64,000 nt of DNA from Candidatus Thiovulum imperiosus (lineage in GTDB: Bacteria; Campylobacterota; Campylobacteria; Campylobacterales; Thiovulaceae): NCBI GenBank assembly GCA_024281175.1, contig JAMJTW010000010.1:36976-100975 (forward strand), given 5' to 3'. Positions 11,966 through 21,274 of this stretch are shown here, piece after piece (positions within the stretch are counted from its first letter, which is position 1; each line of letters starts with the position of its first letter). A program made the translations under genes and the position numbers. The notes under the pieces were generated by a model. That model worked only from the letters and a program-made list of their open reading frames with translations. It had not been told where the DNA came from and did not search any database.

Positions 11966-12340
11966 TTAGCTTTTTGGCTTTTTAGCCCCATATTTAGACC
12001 GTGCAACTCTTCTGTTAGCAACACCTGCTGTATCTAATGCACCTCGAACGATGTGATATTTAACCCCTGGTAAATCTTTTACCCTACCACCTCTAACTAA
12101 AACGATAGAGTGTTCTTGGAGGTTGTGTCCCTCACCACCGATGTATGAAATAACTTCGATACCTGTTGTAAGTCTAACTTTTGCTACTTTTCTTAAAGCG
12201 GAGTTAGGTTTCTTTGGAGTTGTTGTATAAACTCTTGTGCAAACACCTCTTCTTTGAGGAGAACTCTTAAGAGCTGGAGATTTGGATTTTTTAATTACTC
12301 TCTTTCGCTCTTTTCTTACGAGTTGGTTTATGGTTGGCAT
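11966..12340 (-). CDS. rpsL: 30S ribosomal protein S12
   Basis: 124 aa [15 protein letters not shown]...[15 protein letters not shown]. Confidence 0.98.
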   Translation of the reverse strand: MPTINQLVRKERKRVIKKSKSPALKSSPQRRGVCTRVYTTTPKKPNSALRKVAKVRLTTGIEVISYIGGEGHNLQEHSIVLVRGGRVKDLPGVKYHIVRGALDTAGVANRRVARSKYGAKKPKS

Positions 12341-12509
12341 ATTTTACCCTCGAAAAAAATTTGCGGGATTCTATCATAACTCTTTAAATACTCTATCTGA
12401 ATTCACCTTGATAATACTTCCCGAATGAAGTCTAGCTTCTAGCAAAGTACTTGGTAAAGCCTTATCAAGACAAATTAAAAATAAAATTTACTAGAGAGAA
12501 TTTCTCACT

Positions 12510-14108
12510 TTAATTATTTCCTAAAACTCTTTCTCTAGCTTCTTCAAGAATGTCAAGTATCTTCTCTTTACTATCTTTGATTGATGCATAATCTAAATTT
12601 ATAAAAAATCCTTCTGCTTTTGCAGTTAGCATCTCTTTATCTCTATTTTGAATTACTCTATAAGTTGGTATCTGTTTACTAAAACCTTTTGCTTCAACAT
12701 CTTTAAGATGAATGGCTTCTATCTTATCTTTCACAAGAAGATATGTTTCATGAGAGATAAGAATTTCTCCTGTTTCAGCTTTAGCTTCTAATCTTGCTGT
12801 TAAATTCATATGACTTCCAATAGCTGTATATTCCATTTTCTGGTCACTACCAAAATTTCCAACAGTTACATAACCTGTATTTATACCAATCCTACTATTA
12901 AAAGGTCTAACAAAACCCTCATTATGCCATTTTGTTTGAAGCTCTTTCAGTCTATCTCGCATCTCTATCGCCATATTTACACAAGCAACAGCATCTTCTT
13001 TTATCCCTTTAGAATTTGGGTCTCCAAAAAAAGCAATAATTGCATCACCAATAAATTTATCTATTGTTGCACCATGTTTGATTGCAATATTACTCATCTC
13101 TGTAAGATAATTATTTAAAATGTATGTTAAATCTTCAGGCTCCATCTCTTCTGTAATCCCAGTAAAGTCTTGAATATCTGAAAACATAATTGTAAGTTTT
13201 CTTCTTTTTGATTCCACAACTAGCTCTTTGTCATCAAAAAGAGAAGAGTGAAGTTGAGGAGAGAGATATTTTGCAAGTTTTTTATTTATATCATTAAGTC
13301 GAGTAACATTTACTTCAAGTTGTTGAGTTAAGTTATCTTTCTCTTTTTGAAAAATTATAAGTTGAATTAGATTATCTACTTTTGTAACAACCTCTTCAAC
13401 AACAAAGGGTTTCTGAATAACATCGTTTGCACCGAGTTTCAATAGTTTTGAAGATATTTGTCTATTGTTTTCACCTGTAACAATTAGAGTTGGAATTTGA
13501 TATATAGATGGAGTTTTTCTTCGTTTTGCTAAAAATTCATCACCACCCATTTCTGGCATATATAAATCCATAATTATTAAATCTATTGGAGTACTTTTTA
13601 CTATATCTAATGCTTCAAGACCATTCTTAGCTAAAACAACTTTGTAATTTCTAGCAATAAATATCTTTTTCAACATATTCCTAAATACAATAGCATCATC
13701 TACTACTAAAATTACATATTTATCATATTTTTCAACTTGTTGAATTAGAGTTGATATTTCAAGTGCAACATTCTCAATATCACCACTTTTTAAAATAAAA
13801 TCTAATACACCAATTGTGTAGAGTTTCTCTCTCAATTTTGTATCTTCAGATGCTGTAAAAACTACATATTTAGACGAAAAGTTTTCCAATTTAGATGACC
13901 ATGTCATTAATGATTGTCCATCTCCATCTGGTAAATGCAAATCCAATATTATGTACTCATAACTATTTTCTCTTAATTCGCTTTTTGCATCTTTAAGAGT
14001 CATAACCCACTTTATAATATTTTCAGTAAAATTTTTTCTTATATATTTTAATAGAAGTTTTCCAGTTATTTTAGAATCTTCTACTATCAAAATTCTAGCC
14101 TTGCTCAC
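12510..14108 (-). CDS. Dual receiver-domain response regulator with class III adenylate/guanylate cyclase domain
   Basis: 532 aa; two REC domains (ILIVEDSKITGKLLLKYI; VILVVDDAIVFRNMLKKIF) then TIMFSDIQDFTGITEEM...FIGDAIIAFFGDP. Confidence 0.88.
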   Translation of the reverse strand: MSKARILIVEDSKITGKLLLKYIRKNFTENIIKWVMTLKDAKSELRENSYEYIILDLHLPDGDGQSLMTWSSKLENFSSKYVVFTASEDTKLREKLYTIGVLDFILKSGDIENVALEISTLIQQVEKYDKYVILVVDDAIVFRNMLKKIFIARNYKVVLAKNGLEALDIVKSTPIDLIIMDLYMPEMGGDEFLAKRRKTPSIYQIPTLIVTGENNRQISSKLLKLGANDVIQKPFVVEEVVTKVDNLIQLIIFQKEKDNLTQQLEVNVTRLNDINKKLAKYLSPQLHSSLFDDKELVVESKRRKLTIMFSDIQDFTGITEEMEPEDLTYILNNYLTEMSNIAIKHGATIDKFIGDAIIAFFGDPNSKGIKEDAVACVNMAIEMRDRLKELQTKWHNEGFVRPFNSRIGINTGYVTVGNFGSDQKMEYTAIGSHMNLTARLEAKAETGEILISHETYLLVKDKIEAIHLKDVEAKGFSKQIPTYRVIQNRDKEMLTAKAEGFFINLDYASIKDSKEKILDILEEARERVLGNN

Positions 14109-14169
14109 AATCTCTCCAATAACAATATCTTTAATTTTAACATTTCAAGACTCTTATCTCTTAAAACAA

Positions 14170-14931
14170 CTAGAATTGACAGCTACTACCATAAGTATAG
14201 CCAGAGATTGGTTCTACTGTCATACAAACCTCATCACCATCTTTGGAGAATTTGATTTGAATACTCTCTTTTAAAAGATAGTTGTATGGGTGAGTCTCTG
14301 TTGAGTCTTCAAAATTCCCTAAACTTTTACTATCTGCCGTTTTTGTTACATAAGGTCTTCCAAAAAAGTCAAAAAAGATATTTATTTTCTTGGAAATTGT
14401 TTTTCCAGTTTCTAAATAGTGAAAGGAGACTTTTTCAACTCCATATTCTAAAGTTAAATTTAACTTGCTATTTACTTCTTCTTTATCTGGATGATTATTT
14501 TGTCCTGATAACTCTTTCCAAGTTCCACTAAAATAGAGTTTAGTTTGAGGGTCTATGGCAATTTCATCAGAAGCAATTTCAAACCTATATTTACTATTTG
14601 AACTATAAGTTGGTTCATCAGAATAGATAACATAATAGTAGTTTCCTTTTGTATAGGCTAAATGAATTTGCCACATACTTTTAAACCACTCTTTAGTTCT
14701 TCTAAAGTTTTGTGAAATCTCACTGCTGTTTGTTCCACTGTCTGGAGCAACTTTATATTTACTTTCAAAAAGCGCCAAACTCTGTGTGTATCTAATATGT
14801 TGTATAAATTGGTCTCTTGCCATTTCTAAATCCATATCACTTCTATTAAAAGATGAAATTCCAATTACTGAGGCGATTAAGATAACAACTACGACTTCCA
14901 AAAGAGAAAAGCCATATTTTAATCTATTCAT
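14170..14931 (-). CDS. Type II secretion / type IV pilin-like pseudopilin
   Basis: 253 aa; prepilin N-terminus YGFSLLEVVVVILIASVIGI. Confidence 0.75.
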   Translation of the reverse strand: MNRLKYGFSLLEVVVVILIASVIGISSFNRSDMDLEMARDQFIQHIRYTQSLALFESKYKVAPDSGTNSSEISQNFRRTKEWFKSMWQIHLAYTKGNYYYVIYSDEPTYSSNSKYRFEIASDEIAIDPQTKLYFSGTWKELSGQNNHPDKEEVNSKLNLTLEYGVEKVSFHYLETGKTISKKINIFFDFFGRPYVTKTADSKSLGNFEDSTETHPYNYLLKESIQIKFSKDGDEVCMTVEPISGYTYGSSCQF

Positions 14932-15133
14932 TTGAAAAACTTTAATTTAAAAAAACTTATATCTATTGATATATAGTCAAAATATCGATATAGTTTTAAA
15001 ACTATATCTTTATAAAAATAAATTCTTTTTATTTCACTTCACAAAAAGAAACCCTTTTTTCAAACTTACCGTAATATCAGCTCTAATTTGATACTATCAT
15101 GTTGTATAAACTTATAAAATTAAGGAACCATGT

Positions 15134-15766
15134 ATGAAATTGGGTTTTTTAGTTGATTTAAATCTCTGTATGGGTTGTAAGGGGTGCGAAATCGCCTGTA
15201 AGGTGGAAAATGAAGTTCCCCTTTCATCTTGGAGATTGAGAGTCAAGTATGTAGATATGGGAACTTTCCCTGATACAAAGAGAACTTTTACACCTTTAAG
15301 ATGTAATCATTGTGAAAATGCTCCATGTGAGAGAATTTGTCCTGTTTCTGCTCTCCACTATCTTGATAACGGTATTGTAAATATTGATAAAGAGCGATGT
15401 ATCGGTTGTGCTGGTTGTATCATGGCTTGTCCTTATGGTGCTATCTATATGGACCCAGAAACAAATACAGCTGATAAATGTACATATTGTGCTCACAGAG
15501 TTTCCACTGGTTTAATGCCATCTTGTGTTGTTGCATGTCCAGTTGAAGCAAATATCTTTGGTGATGTTGAAGACTCTAGCAGTGCAATTAGTAAATATAT
15601 TATGAATAACGATATTAAAGTTAGAAAACCTGAAAAAGGAACTTTCCCTAAACACTATTACGCTGGAGGTGGTGATGTAAATCTAAATCCACTTGCATCT
15701 AAGAGAGAAGAGGGTCATCAACTATTCAACAACATTACTCACCTTAGTCATATAGGAGCTCATTAA
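15134..15766 (+). CDS. 4Fe-4S ferredoxin subunit of a molybdoenzyme complex (PsrB/TtrB-like)
   Basis: 210 aa; CMGCKGCEIACK, CNHCENAPCERICP, CIGCAGCIMACP. Confidence 0.88.
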   Translation: MKLGFLVDLNLCMGCKGCEIACKVENEVPLSSWRLRVKYVDMGTFPDTKRTFTPLRCNHCENAPCERICPVSALHYLDNGIVNIDKERCIGCAGCIMACPYGAIYMDPETNTADKCTYCAHRVSTGLMPSCVVACPVEANIFGDVEDSSSAISKYIMNNDIKVRKPEKGTFPKHYYAGGGDVNLNPLASKREEGHQLFNNITHLSHIGAH

Positions 15767-16665
15767 TGGTTGAACATACTATTCCAGCTACTCAAGCTGT
15801 TGTTACCCTAGATGTAGCCTTACCAGGTATTGTTTGGGGTTGGATTATTACTATGAATATGTGGGCGAAATCTATCGGAACAGGTGTTATTTTCGTAGGT
15901 TTCTATCTTTTTAAAAAGTACCCTGAAAAGACAGCATTCTTAAAGATGCCTGTTGTAATTCTTTCAATAGTTTTCATTCACATATTCCTACTTTTCACAG
16001 TCTTAGATTTACATCAGATGTTCCGTTTCTGGCATATTTTTGTATATCCTCACTGGACTTCTGCGATTACAGTTGGAGCTTGGATTGTTAGTGGTCTTGT
16101 AGGTGTTCTTTTCCTAATGGCACTTGCGAAATTTCTTAAAAAAGAGTCTACTTACGATAGCTTCATGGTTTTAGCAGTAATTCTTGCAATTCCTGTAACA
16201 CTCTATACAGCTGGAATTATGGCTGAAAGTAGTGCTAGAGAGTTGTGGCAGATGCCAACAGAGATGGTTCAGATGGTTCTTGCTGCAACTTTAACAGGTT
16301 CCGCTACTCTTCTTCTTGCTGGAATTGGAAGACTTGAAGATGAAGCGAAAAGAGACCTTGCAATAGTTCTCGGTATCTCAGCATTCTCTGCATTCATGAT
16401 TTATATGGGAGAGTATGTTTTCGGACCGATGAAAGCTGAAGAAGTTGCTGCTGTGTTATCTTACATTCAAGCTGGTGGTGAATACGCTTCAATGTTCTGG
16501 ATTGGACAGACATTTGCATTTATCATTCCTACTATTTTAGTTCTACTCTCAGTAGTAAATCGTTCTTATGGAATTCTGCCTCTAGCTGCAATTTCTGCAA
16601 TTGCTGGACTCTGGTTAGTTAAACATGTTTGGCTAATAATTCCACAACTTTTACCAATGAGCTAA
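15766..16665 (+). CDS. NrfD/PsrC-like membrane anchor subunit
   Basis: 299 aa multi-TM protein overlapping the Fe-S subunit gene and followed by the catalytic subunit gene. Confidence 0.8.
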   Translation: MVEHTIPATQAVVTLDVALPGIVWGWIITMNMWAKSIGTGVIFVGFYLFKKYPEKTAFLKMPVVILSIVFIHIFLLFTVLDLHQMFRFWHIFVYPHWTSAITVGAWIVSGLVGVLFLMALAKFLKKESTYDSFMVLAVILAIPVTLYTAGIMAESSARELWQMPTEMVQMVLAATLTGSATLLLAGIGRLEDEAKRDLAIVLGISAFSAFMIYMGEYVFGPMKAEEVAAVLSYIQAGGEYASMFWIGQTFAFIIPTILVLLSVVNRSYGILPLAAISAIAGLWLVKHVWLIIPQLLPMS

Positions 16666-16677
16666 GAAAGGAAATAT

Positions 16678-19600
16678 ATGTTTTTTGAAAGTAGAAGAAA
16701 CTTTTTAAAAGGAACAGCTCTTGCCGTTGGTGGTGTTGCTGTTGCAAAGGGTGTTTTTAGTGGAGTCTCTCCAGAGTTAGAAGCATCTAGTGAATTCTCA
16801 ACTACTCCTGAAAATCTCGATTTCTATCCTCCTTTTGAAGAGTGGAAAGATTTCAACGAGTTAGATGGAGATGATTGGAAACGAGGTGGTATCGACCGAA
16901 AAGGTATTCAAAGTGAAAAAAATCCTGACGGTATTAAAGTAAATAACTTTACAATCGTTCCAACAGCTTGTTCTAACTGTGAGGCTTCTTGTGGTTTAAC
17001 TGCATGGGTTGATAAAGAGACAATGACAGTTAAGAAGTATATGGGTAACCCACTTCATGCTGGTTCTCGAGGTCGAAACTGTGCTAAAGGTTATGCTACT
17101 CAATCTCAAATGTATGACCCAGACCGAATTCCTTTCCCATTAAAAAGAGCTGAAGGTTCTAAACGGGGTGAAGGAAAATGGGTTAGAACAACTTGGGATG
17201 AAGCGATGACTACCATCGGTAAGAAGATGGGAGATACACTCCGAAATGGTGACGAGCTTTCTAAGAAATCTGTAATGTTCCATGTTGGACGACCAAATGA
17301 GAATGGATTTACTGGAAAAGTTTGGCACACTCTTGGAGTAGACTCTTTCAACTCTCACACAAATATCTGTTCATCAGGTGGTAGAACTCCTACAATTCAG
17401 TGGGCGAACGATGATAGGTCTTCACCAGACTGGGCAAACGCAAAACTTATTTTTCTAAACTCTTCCCATGCAGCTGATGCTGGTCACTACTTCCAACAAT
17501 CTGCTTCTTTCATTGCTGATGCAAGAAAGAAAGGTGCGAAAATGGTTGTTATGGATCCAAGACTCTCCAACTCAGCAGGTATTGCAGATTTATGGATTGC
17601 AGCTTGGCCTGGAACAGAACCAATCATCTATCTTTACATCGCAAACCGAATTCTCCAAGAGGGGAAAGTTGATAACGCTTTTGTAAAAAATTGGGTGAAC
17701 TGGGATAGATTTATAAAAAATAAGAACTATTTAGAGTTTATTGCTGAAAAGGGATATATCTCTGAAGTTCCAACTGGAGAAACTTACGAGGATTTCATCG
17801 AAGTTCTAAAAGAGCTTTATGCACCTTATACTCTCGATTACGCTTCTGAAGAGACTCATGTTCCAAAAGAGAAGTTAGAAGCTCTTTACGATATGTTCAT
17901 CTGGGCAGGAGATGCTGTTTCAACTTACTTCTGGCGTGCAGCAGCTGCTGGAAACCGAGGTGGTTGGATGTCTGGTAGGGCTGGTTTCTTACCACTTGTT
18001 CTACGAGGTGCAATTGGTTCAGAGGGAGGAACATTCTTCCATCATTGGCATGTTATCTCTGTTGCTGGAAAAGGTGGAAAATCGACAGTTGGAAATGGTG
18101 ATGTTCCAAAAGTTGACCACTGGAACGAACTTGCTTGGCCTCCAGAATGGCCGTTAAGTACTTATGAGATGTCTTATCTTCTTCCACATCTTCTTGCTGA
18201 TGAAGAGTGGCAACAGAAATGGACAGCTCGAGGCTTAAAAGTTCCAACAAAACTTTCAGTTTGGATACCAAGAATGTACAACCCAGTTTGGATTAATCCA
18301 GATGGTTTCCGATGGATAGATGTTCTTAAAGATGAGTCTAAAATGGAACTCACTTTCAACTTATCTCCAACTTGGTCTGAAACAAACTGGTATGTAGATT
18401 ACATCTTACCTGTTGGACTTGCTGGAGAGCGACATGACCAACACTCTGAAGCTACAATGCCAGGAAGATGGACTTCATTCCGACAACCTGTTTTAAGAGT
18501 AGCAATGGAACAAGCTGGTTGGAAAGCAAAAAATCCAAATCGTGCAACTCTTGAGGCTCATATCAAAGCTGGTCTTGGTGAGATTTGGGAAGAGAATGAG
18601 TTCTGGATGGATATGGCAGTAAACTATATTGACCCAACTGGAGACCTTGGTGTTCGAAAACATTGGGAGTCCAAAAAACATGCTGGAAAACCTGTTACGA
18701 TAGCTGAGTGGTATGATGCAGCATTCTCAAAACTTCCAAACCTTGTTAAAACTGCAAAAGCTAAATATCCAGATGCTGAATATCCAGTCTACTCTTACAT
18801 GAGAGACCACGGAACTTGGCTTGAGGAAGACAAGATTTATCACGCTCAAAAACGAGAACTTCATGAAAAAGTTGAAGAGGTTTATGATGCTTCAACTGAT
18901 ACTTATATTACAAAAGAGTGTTATGTTTCTCATGGACATAAGTACAATAAGAAGTTTGTTACAAAAGATGAGTATGGAACTCTTATCTATGAGCAAGATG
19001 GACATAAAAAAGCTATCGGTGTTGAAGTTGATGGAAAATTAAGAAGTGGTTTTGCAACTCTTTCCAAAAAACTTGAGTTCTTCTCTGAATGGTTAGCAGA
19101 GTGGAAGTGGCCAGAATATGCAATTCCTTTCTACCCTCGAAATGAGGAAGAGAAAGAGAGTATGGTTCATCTAGTTTCTCATGTTCATCATAAATATATG
19201 ACAGAGAAAAACGATAGAGGTGAAAAGAACTCTTTTGCACTCAACACAGTTTTCAGACTACCTTACAATATCCATACAAGAAGTGTGAATTCTAAACACC
19301 TTATGGAAATCTCTCAAAACCACGACCCTATCTGGATTTCTACTGGAGATGCAGAGCGACTTGGATTTAAACGAGGCGACGCTGTAAAAGTTAAAATTGT
19401 AGATAGTGTTTCTGGACTTGATAGCGGATATTTCGTAGGTATGGCTGTTCCAACAGAGGGTGTTCTTCCAGGAACTCTTGCTTGTTCTCATCACGGAGGT
19501 CGATGGAGAGTTGTAAATTCAGTTGAAATTCAAAACGGAAACGAGGGCGAATTCCAACCTGAAGGCTTTACTGGACAACTCGGTGTTATGGGAATTGGTG

Positions 19601-20025
19601 CTCCACTTGCTGAACTTGAAATGGTTGAGGAAGATGGCAAAGTTGGAAAACTCCGATGGAAAGAGGGTATCAAATCTGACCGAAAACCTTGGCAGTTCGC
19701 TGAATACAATAAAGATATTGATAATATCTGGTGGGACGGACTTTCAGGTGCATGGCAAAATGCCGTAGCTGCTCCTCACCCAGACCCAATTTCTGGAATG
19801 CACTGCTGGCACCAAAAAGTTCTTCTTGAACCTGTAAGCAGAGATGAGAAAATTGGTGATGTCTATGTAAATTATGACAACAACTTAAAAGTTTATCAAG
19901 CGTGGAGAGACGAACTAACTCGACCACTAAACTCTTCAGATAAACTTAGAAGACCAATGCACATCAAACGACCATGGGTTCCTATTTCTAAAAAAGGTTA
20001 CTCAGTCGAAATCAAAGATGTTTAG
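16678..20025 (+). CDS. Molybdopterin oxidoreductase catalytic subunit, TAT-exported (CISM superfamily)
   Basis: 1115 aa; SRRNFLKG Tat motif; Fe-S motif CSNCEASCGLTAW...GRNCAKG; order FeS-NrfD-catalytic. Confidence 0.88.
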   Translation: MFFESRRNFLKGTALAVGGVAVAKGVFSGVSPELEASSEFSTTPENLDFYPPFEEWKDFNELDGDDWKRGGIDRKGIQSEKNPDGIKVNNFTIVPTACSNCEASCGLTAWVDKETMTVKKYMGNPLHAGSRGRNCAKGYATQSQMYDPDRIPFPLKRAEGSKRGEGKWVRTTWDEAMTTIGKKMGDTLRNGDELSKKSVMFHVGRPNENGFTGKVWHTLGVDSFNSHTNICSSGGRTPTIQWANDDRSSPDWANAKLIFLNSSHAADAGHYFQQSASFIADARKKGAKMVVMDPRLSNSAGIADLWIAAWPGTEPIIYLYIANRILQEGKVDNAFVKNWVNWDRFIKNKNYLEFIAEKGYISEVPTGETYEDFIEVLKELYAPYTLDYASEETHVPKEKLEALYDMFIWAGDAVSTYFWRAAAAGNRGGWMSGRAGFLPLVLRGAIGSEGGTFFHHWHVISVAGKGGKSTVGNGDVPKVDHWNELAWPPEWPLSTYEMSYLLPHLLADEEWQQKWTARGLKVPTKLSVWIPRMYNPVWINPDGFRWIDVLKDESKMELTFNLSPTWSETNWYVDYILPVGLAGERHDQHSEATMPGRWTSFRQPVLRVAMEQAGWKAKNPNRATLEAHIKAGLGEIWEENEFWMDMAVNYIDPTGDLGVRKHWESKKHAGKPVTIAEWYDAAFSKLPNLVKTAKAKYPDAEYPVYSYMRDHGTWLEEDKIYHAQKRELHEKVEEVYDASTDTYITKECYVSHGHKYNKKFVTKDEYGTLIYEQDGHKKAIGVEVDGKLRSGFATLSKKLEFFSEWLAEWKWPEYAIPFYPRNEEEKESMVHLVSHVHHKYMTEKNDRGEKNSFALNTVFRLPYNIHTRSVNSKHLMEISQNHDPIWISTGDAERLGFKRGDAVKVKIVDSVSGLDSGYFVGMAVPTEGVLPGTLACSHHGGRWRVVNSVEIQNGNEGEFQPEGFTGQLGVMGIGAPLAELEMVEEDGKVGKLRWKEGIKSDRKPWQFAEYNKDIDNIWWDGLSGAWQNAVAAPHPDPISGMHCWHQKVLLEPVSRDEKIGDVYVNYDNNLKVYQAWRDELTRPLNSSDKLRRPMHIKRPWVPISKKGYSVEIKDV

Positions 20026-20040
20026 AACTTCCTAACATCT

Positions 20041-20058
20041 TTTCCCCACTTGGGGGAG
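20041..20058. terminator. Imperfect TTTCCCCACTTGGGGGAG hairpin after the molybdoenzyme gene
   Basis: Inverted repeat, same motif as at 24720-24737 and 32717-32734. Confidence 0.45.
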
Positions 20059-20097
20059 CTTCACTTTCTTGTAAAATTTCAAAAAAGGATTTTTGAA

Positions 20098-20331
20098 ATG
20101 GAAAAAGAGGAAAATCTAGTAAAAAAAACTTGTCGAGAATTGGGGATTACTCAAAAAGAGTTAGCTGAAAGAATAGGGGTTACGGAAAAAACTATTAGCT
20201 CATGGGCTAGAGAAAAAGTTGAAATACCAAAAAACTTTCCAAGACTCATTGAGTTATTAAAAATAGAACTAAGCTACAAAGAGATATTACAAGCCATTAA
20301 CAGAACTTCAAATTTACAAATTATAATTTAA
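20098..20331 (+). CDS. XRE-family HTH regulator (HTH-Rha module copy 1)
   Basis: ATG at 20098; LVKKTCRELGITQKELAERIGVTEKTISSWAREKVEIP; near-identical N-termini at 32791 and 63141. Confidence 0.8.
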   Translation: MEKEENLVKKTCRELGITQKELAERIGVTEKTISSWAREKVEIPKNFPRLIELLKIELSYKEILQAINRTSNLQIII

Positions 20332-20362
20332 GTATTGTAAAAATTTACATTTTACTATACAA

Positions 20363-20417
20363 TTTCTCTAACCAAGTAGAAACTGCAATTTCTATTTGAA
20401 AATCTCGATTAGAGAAA
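20363..20417 (+). promoter_or_regulatory. Structured leader upstream of rha copy 1
   Basis: Outer stem TTTCTCTAA(20363-20371)/TTAGAGAAA(20409-20417); inner 10-bp hairpin CAAGTAGAAA-CTGCAA-TTTCTATTTG (20373-20398). Same architecture with a compensatory change at 63386-63434. Confidence 0.65.
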
Positions 20418-20420
20418 ATT

Positions 20421-20969
20421 ATGGAACCAAATTTTAACATACAACTTTTAGAAATTATCGATGATGAACCAAGAATTTCACATGTAATTATTGCTGAATA
20501 CACAAACAACAATCCTATTTCAGTTAGAAAACTCATTGATAAATACCATAGCAAAATGGAACTTTTTGGAAAGGTGTCATTTCAAATGACACCTATAAAA
20601 AACTCGAAAAATCGGGTTAATGAAGAAAAAACTTATTTCCTAAACGAACCTCAAGCAACTCTACTTTTAACTTTTTTGCGAAACAATGAAATTGTTGTAA
20701 AGTTCAAGGTTGATTTAGTCAAAGTGTTTTACGAAATGCGAATGAAACTTCACAACAACACTCCTGTTTCAAAACTCTCTCTTTCTGAAACTGTTTCGCA
20801 AACTCGTGAAGCTCTGGAACTCATAGACCTTTTGAAAGAGCGAAAAGGTTTTGATTTGTTACTTTTGGAAAAGATTTTGAAAGAGAATTCTCCAACAAAA
20901 CTTTTAGAAATTGACTTTTCCCAGAAATTCCAAAAGAGATTGGGAATCTCTCCAATTTGCAATCTTTAA
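20421..20969 (+). CDS. Rha-family phage regulatory/antirepressor protein (copy 1; C-terminus replaced at an LRR junction)
   Basis: 182 aa; ISHVIIAEYTNN...TYFLNEPQATLLLTFLRNNEIVVKFKVDLVKVFYEMR; usual tail (FLPTELG.LLGISPHEMNLLLEKKGF) replaced after LLEIDFSQ. Confidence 0.75.
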   Translation: MEPNFNIQLLEIIDDEPRISHVIIAEYTNNNPISVRKLIDKYHSKMELFGKVSFQMTPIKNSKNRVNEEKTYFLNEPQATLLLTFLRNNEIVVKFKVDLVKVFYEMRMKLHNNTPVSKLSLSETVSQTREALELIDLLKERKGFDLLLLEKILKENSPTKLLEIDFSQKFQKRLGISPICNL

Positions 20970-21274
20970 GTTTGGGTTCAAACCAAATCATAGAAATTCC
21001 AAAAGAGATTGGGAATCTCTCTAATTTGCAATTTTTGTGTTTGTCTCAAAACCAAATCATGGAACTTCCAAAAGAGATTGGAAATCTCACGAATTTGCAA
21101 TCTTTGAATTTGCAAGGAAGCCAAATCACGGAACTTCCCTCTTCAATTAATAACTTAAGAAGAGTTAATCGCTCTTACAGTGGAAGCAATTGGATTTCCC
21201 CCTCTTCCAACGAAACCCCTTTCCAATTTCTGAACAGAGCTTTAGGATTGCCAGAAAAGAAAAGTCTTGATTAA
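20957..21274 (+). CDS. Leucine-rich repeat protein fragment
   Basis: 105 aa; LPKEIGNLTNLQSLNLQGSQITELPSSINNL repeats; no N-terminal domain. Confidence 0.6.
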   Translation: MQSLSLGSNQIIEIPKEIGNLSNLQFLCLSQNQIMELPKEIGNLTNLQSLNLQGSQITELPSSINNLRRVNRSYSGSNWISPSSNETPFQFLNRALGLPEKKSLD

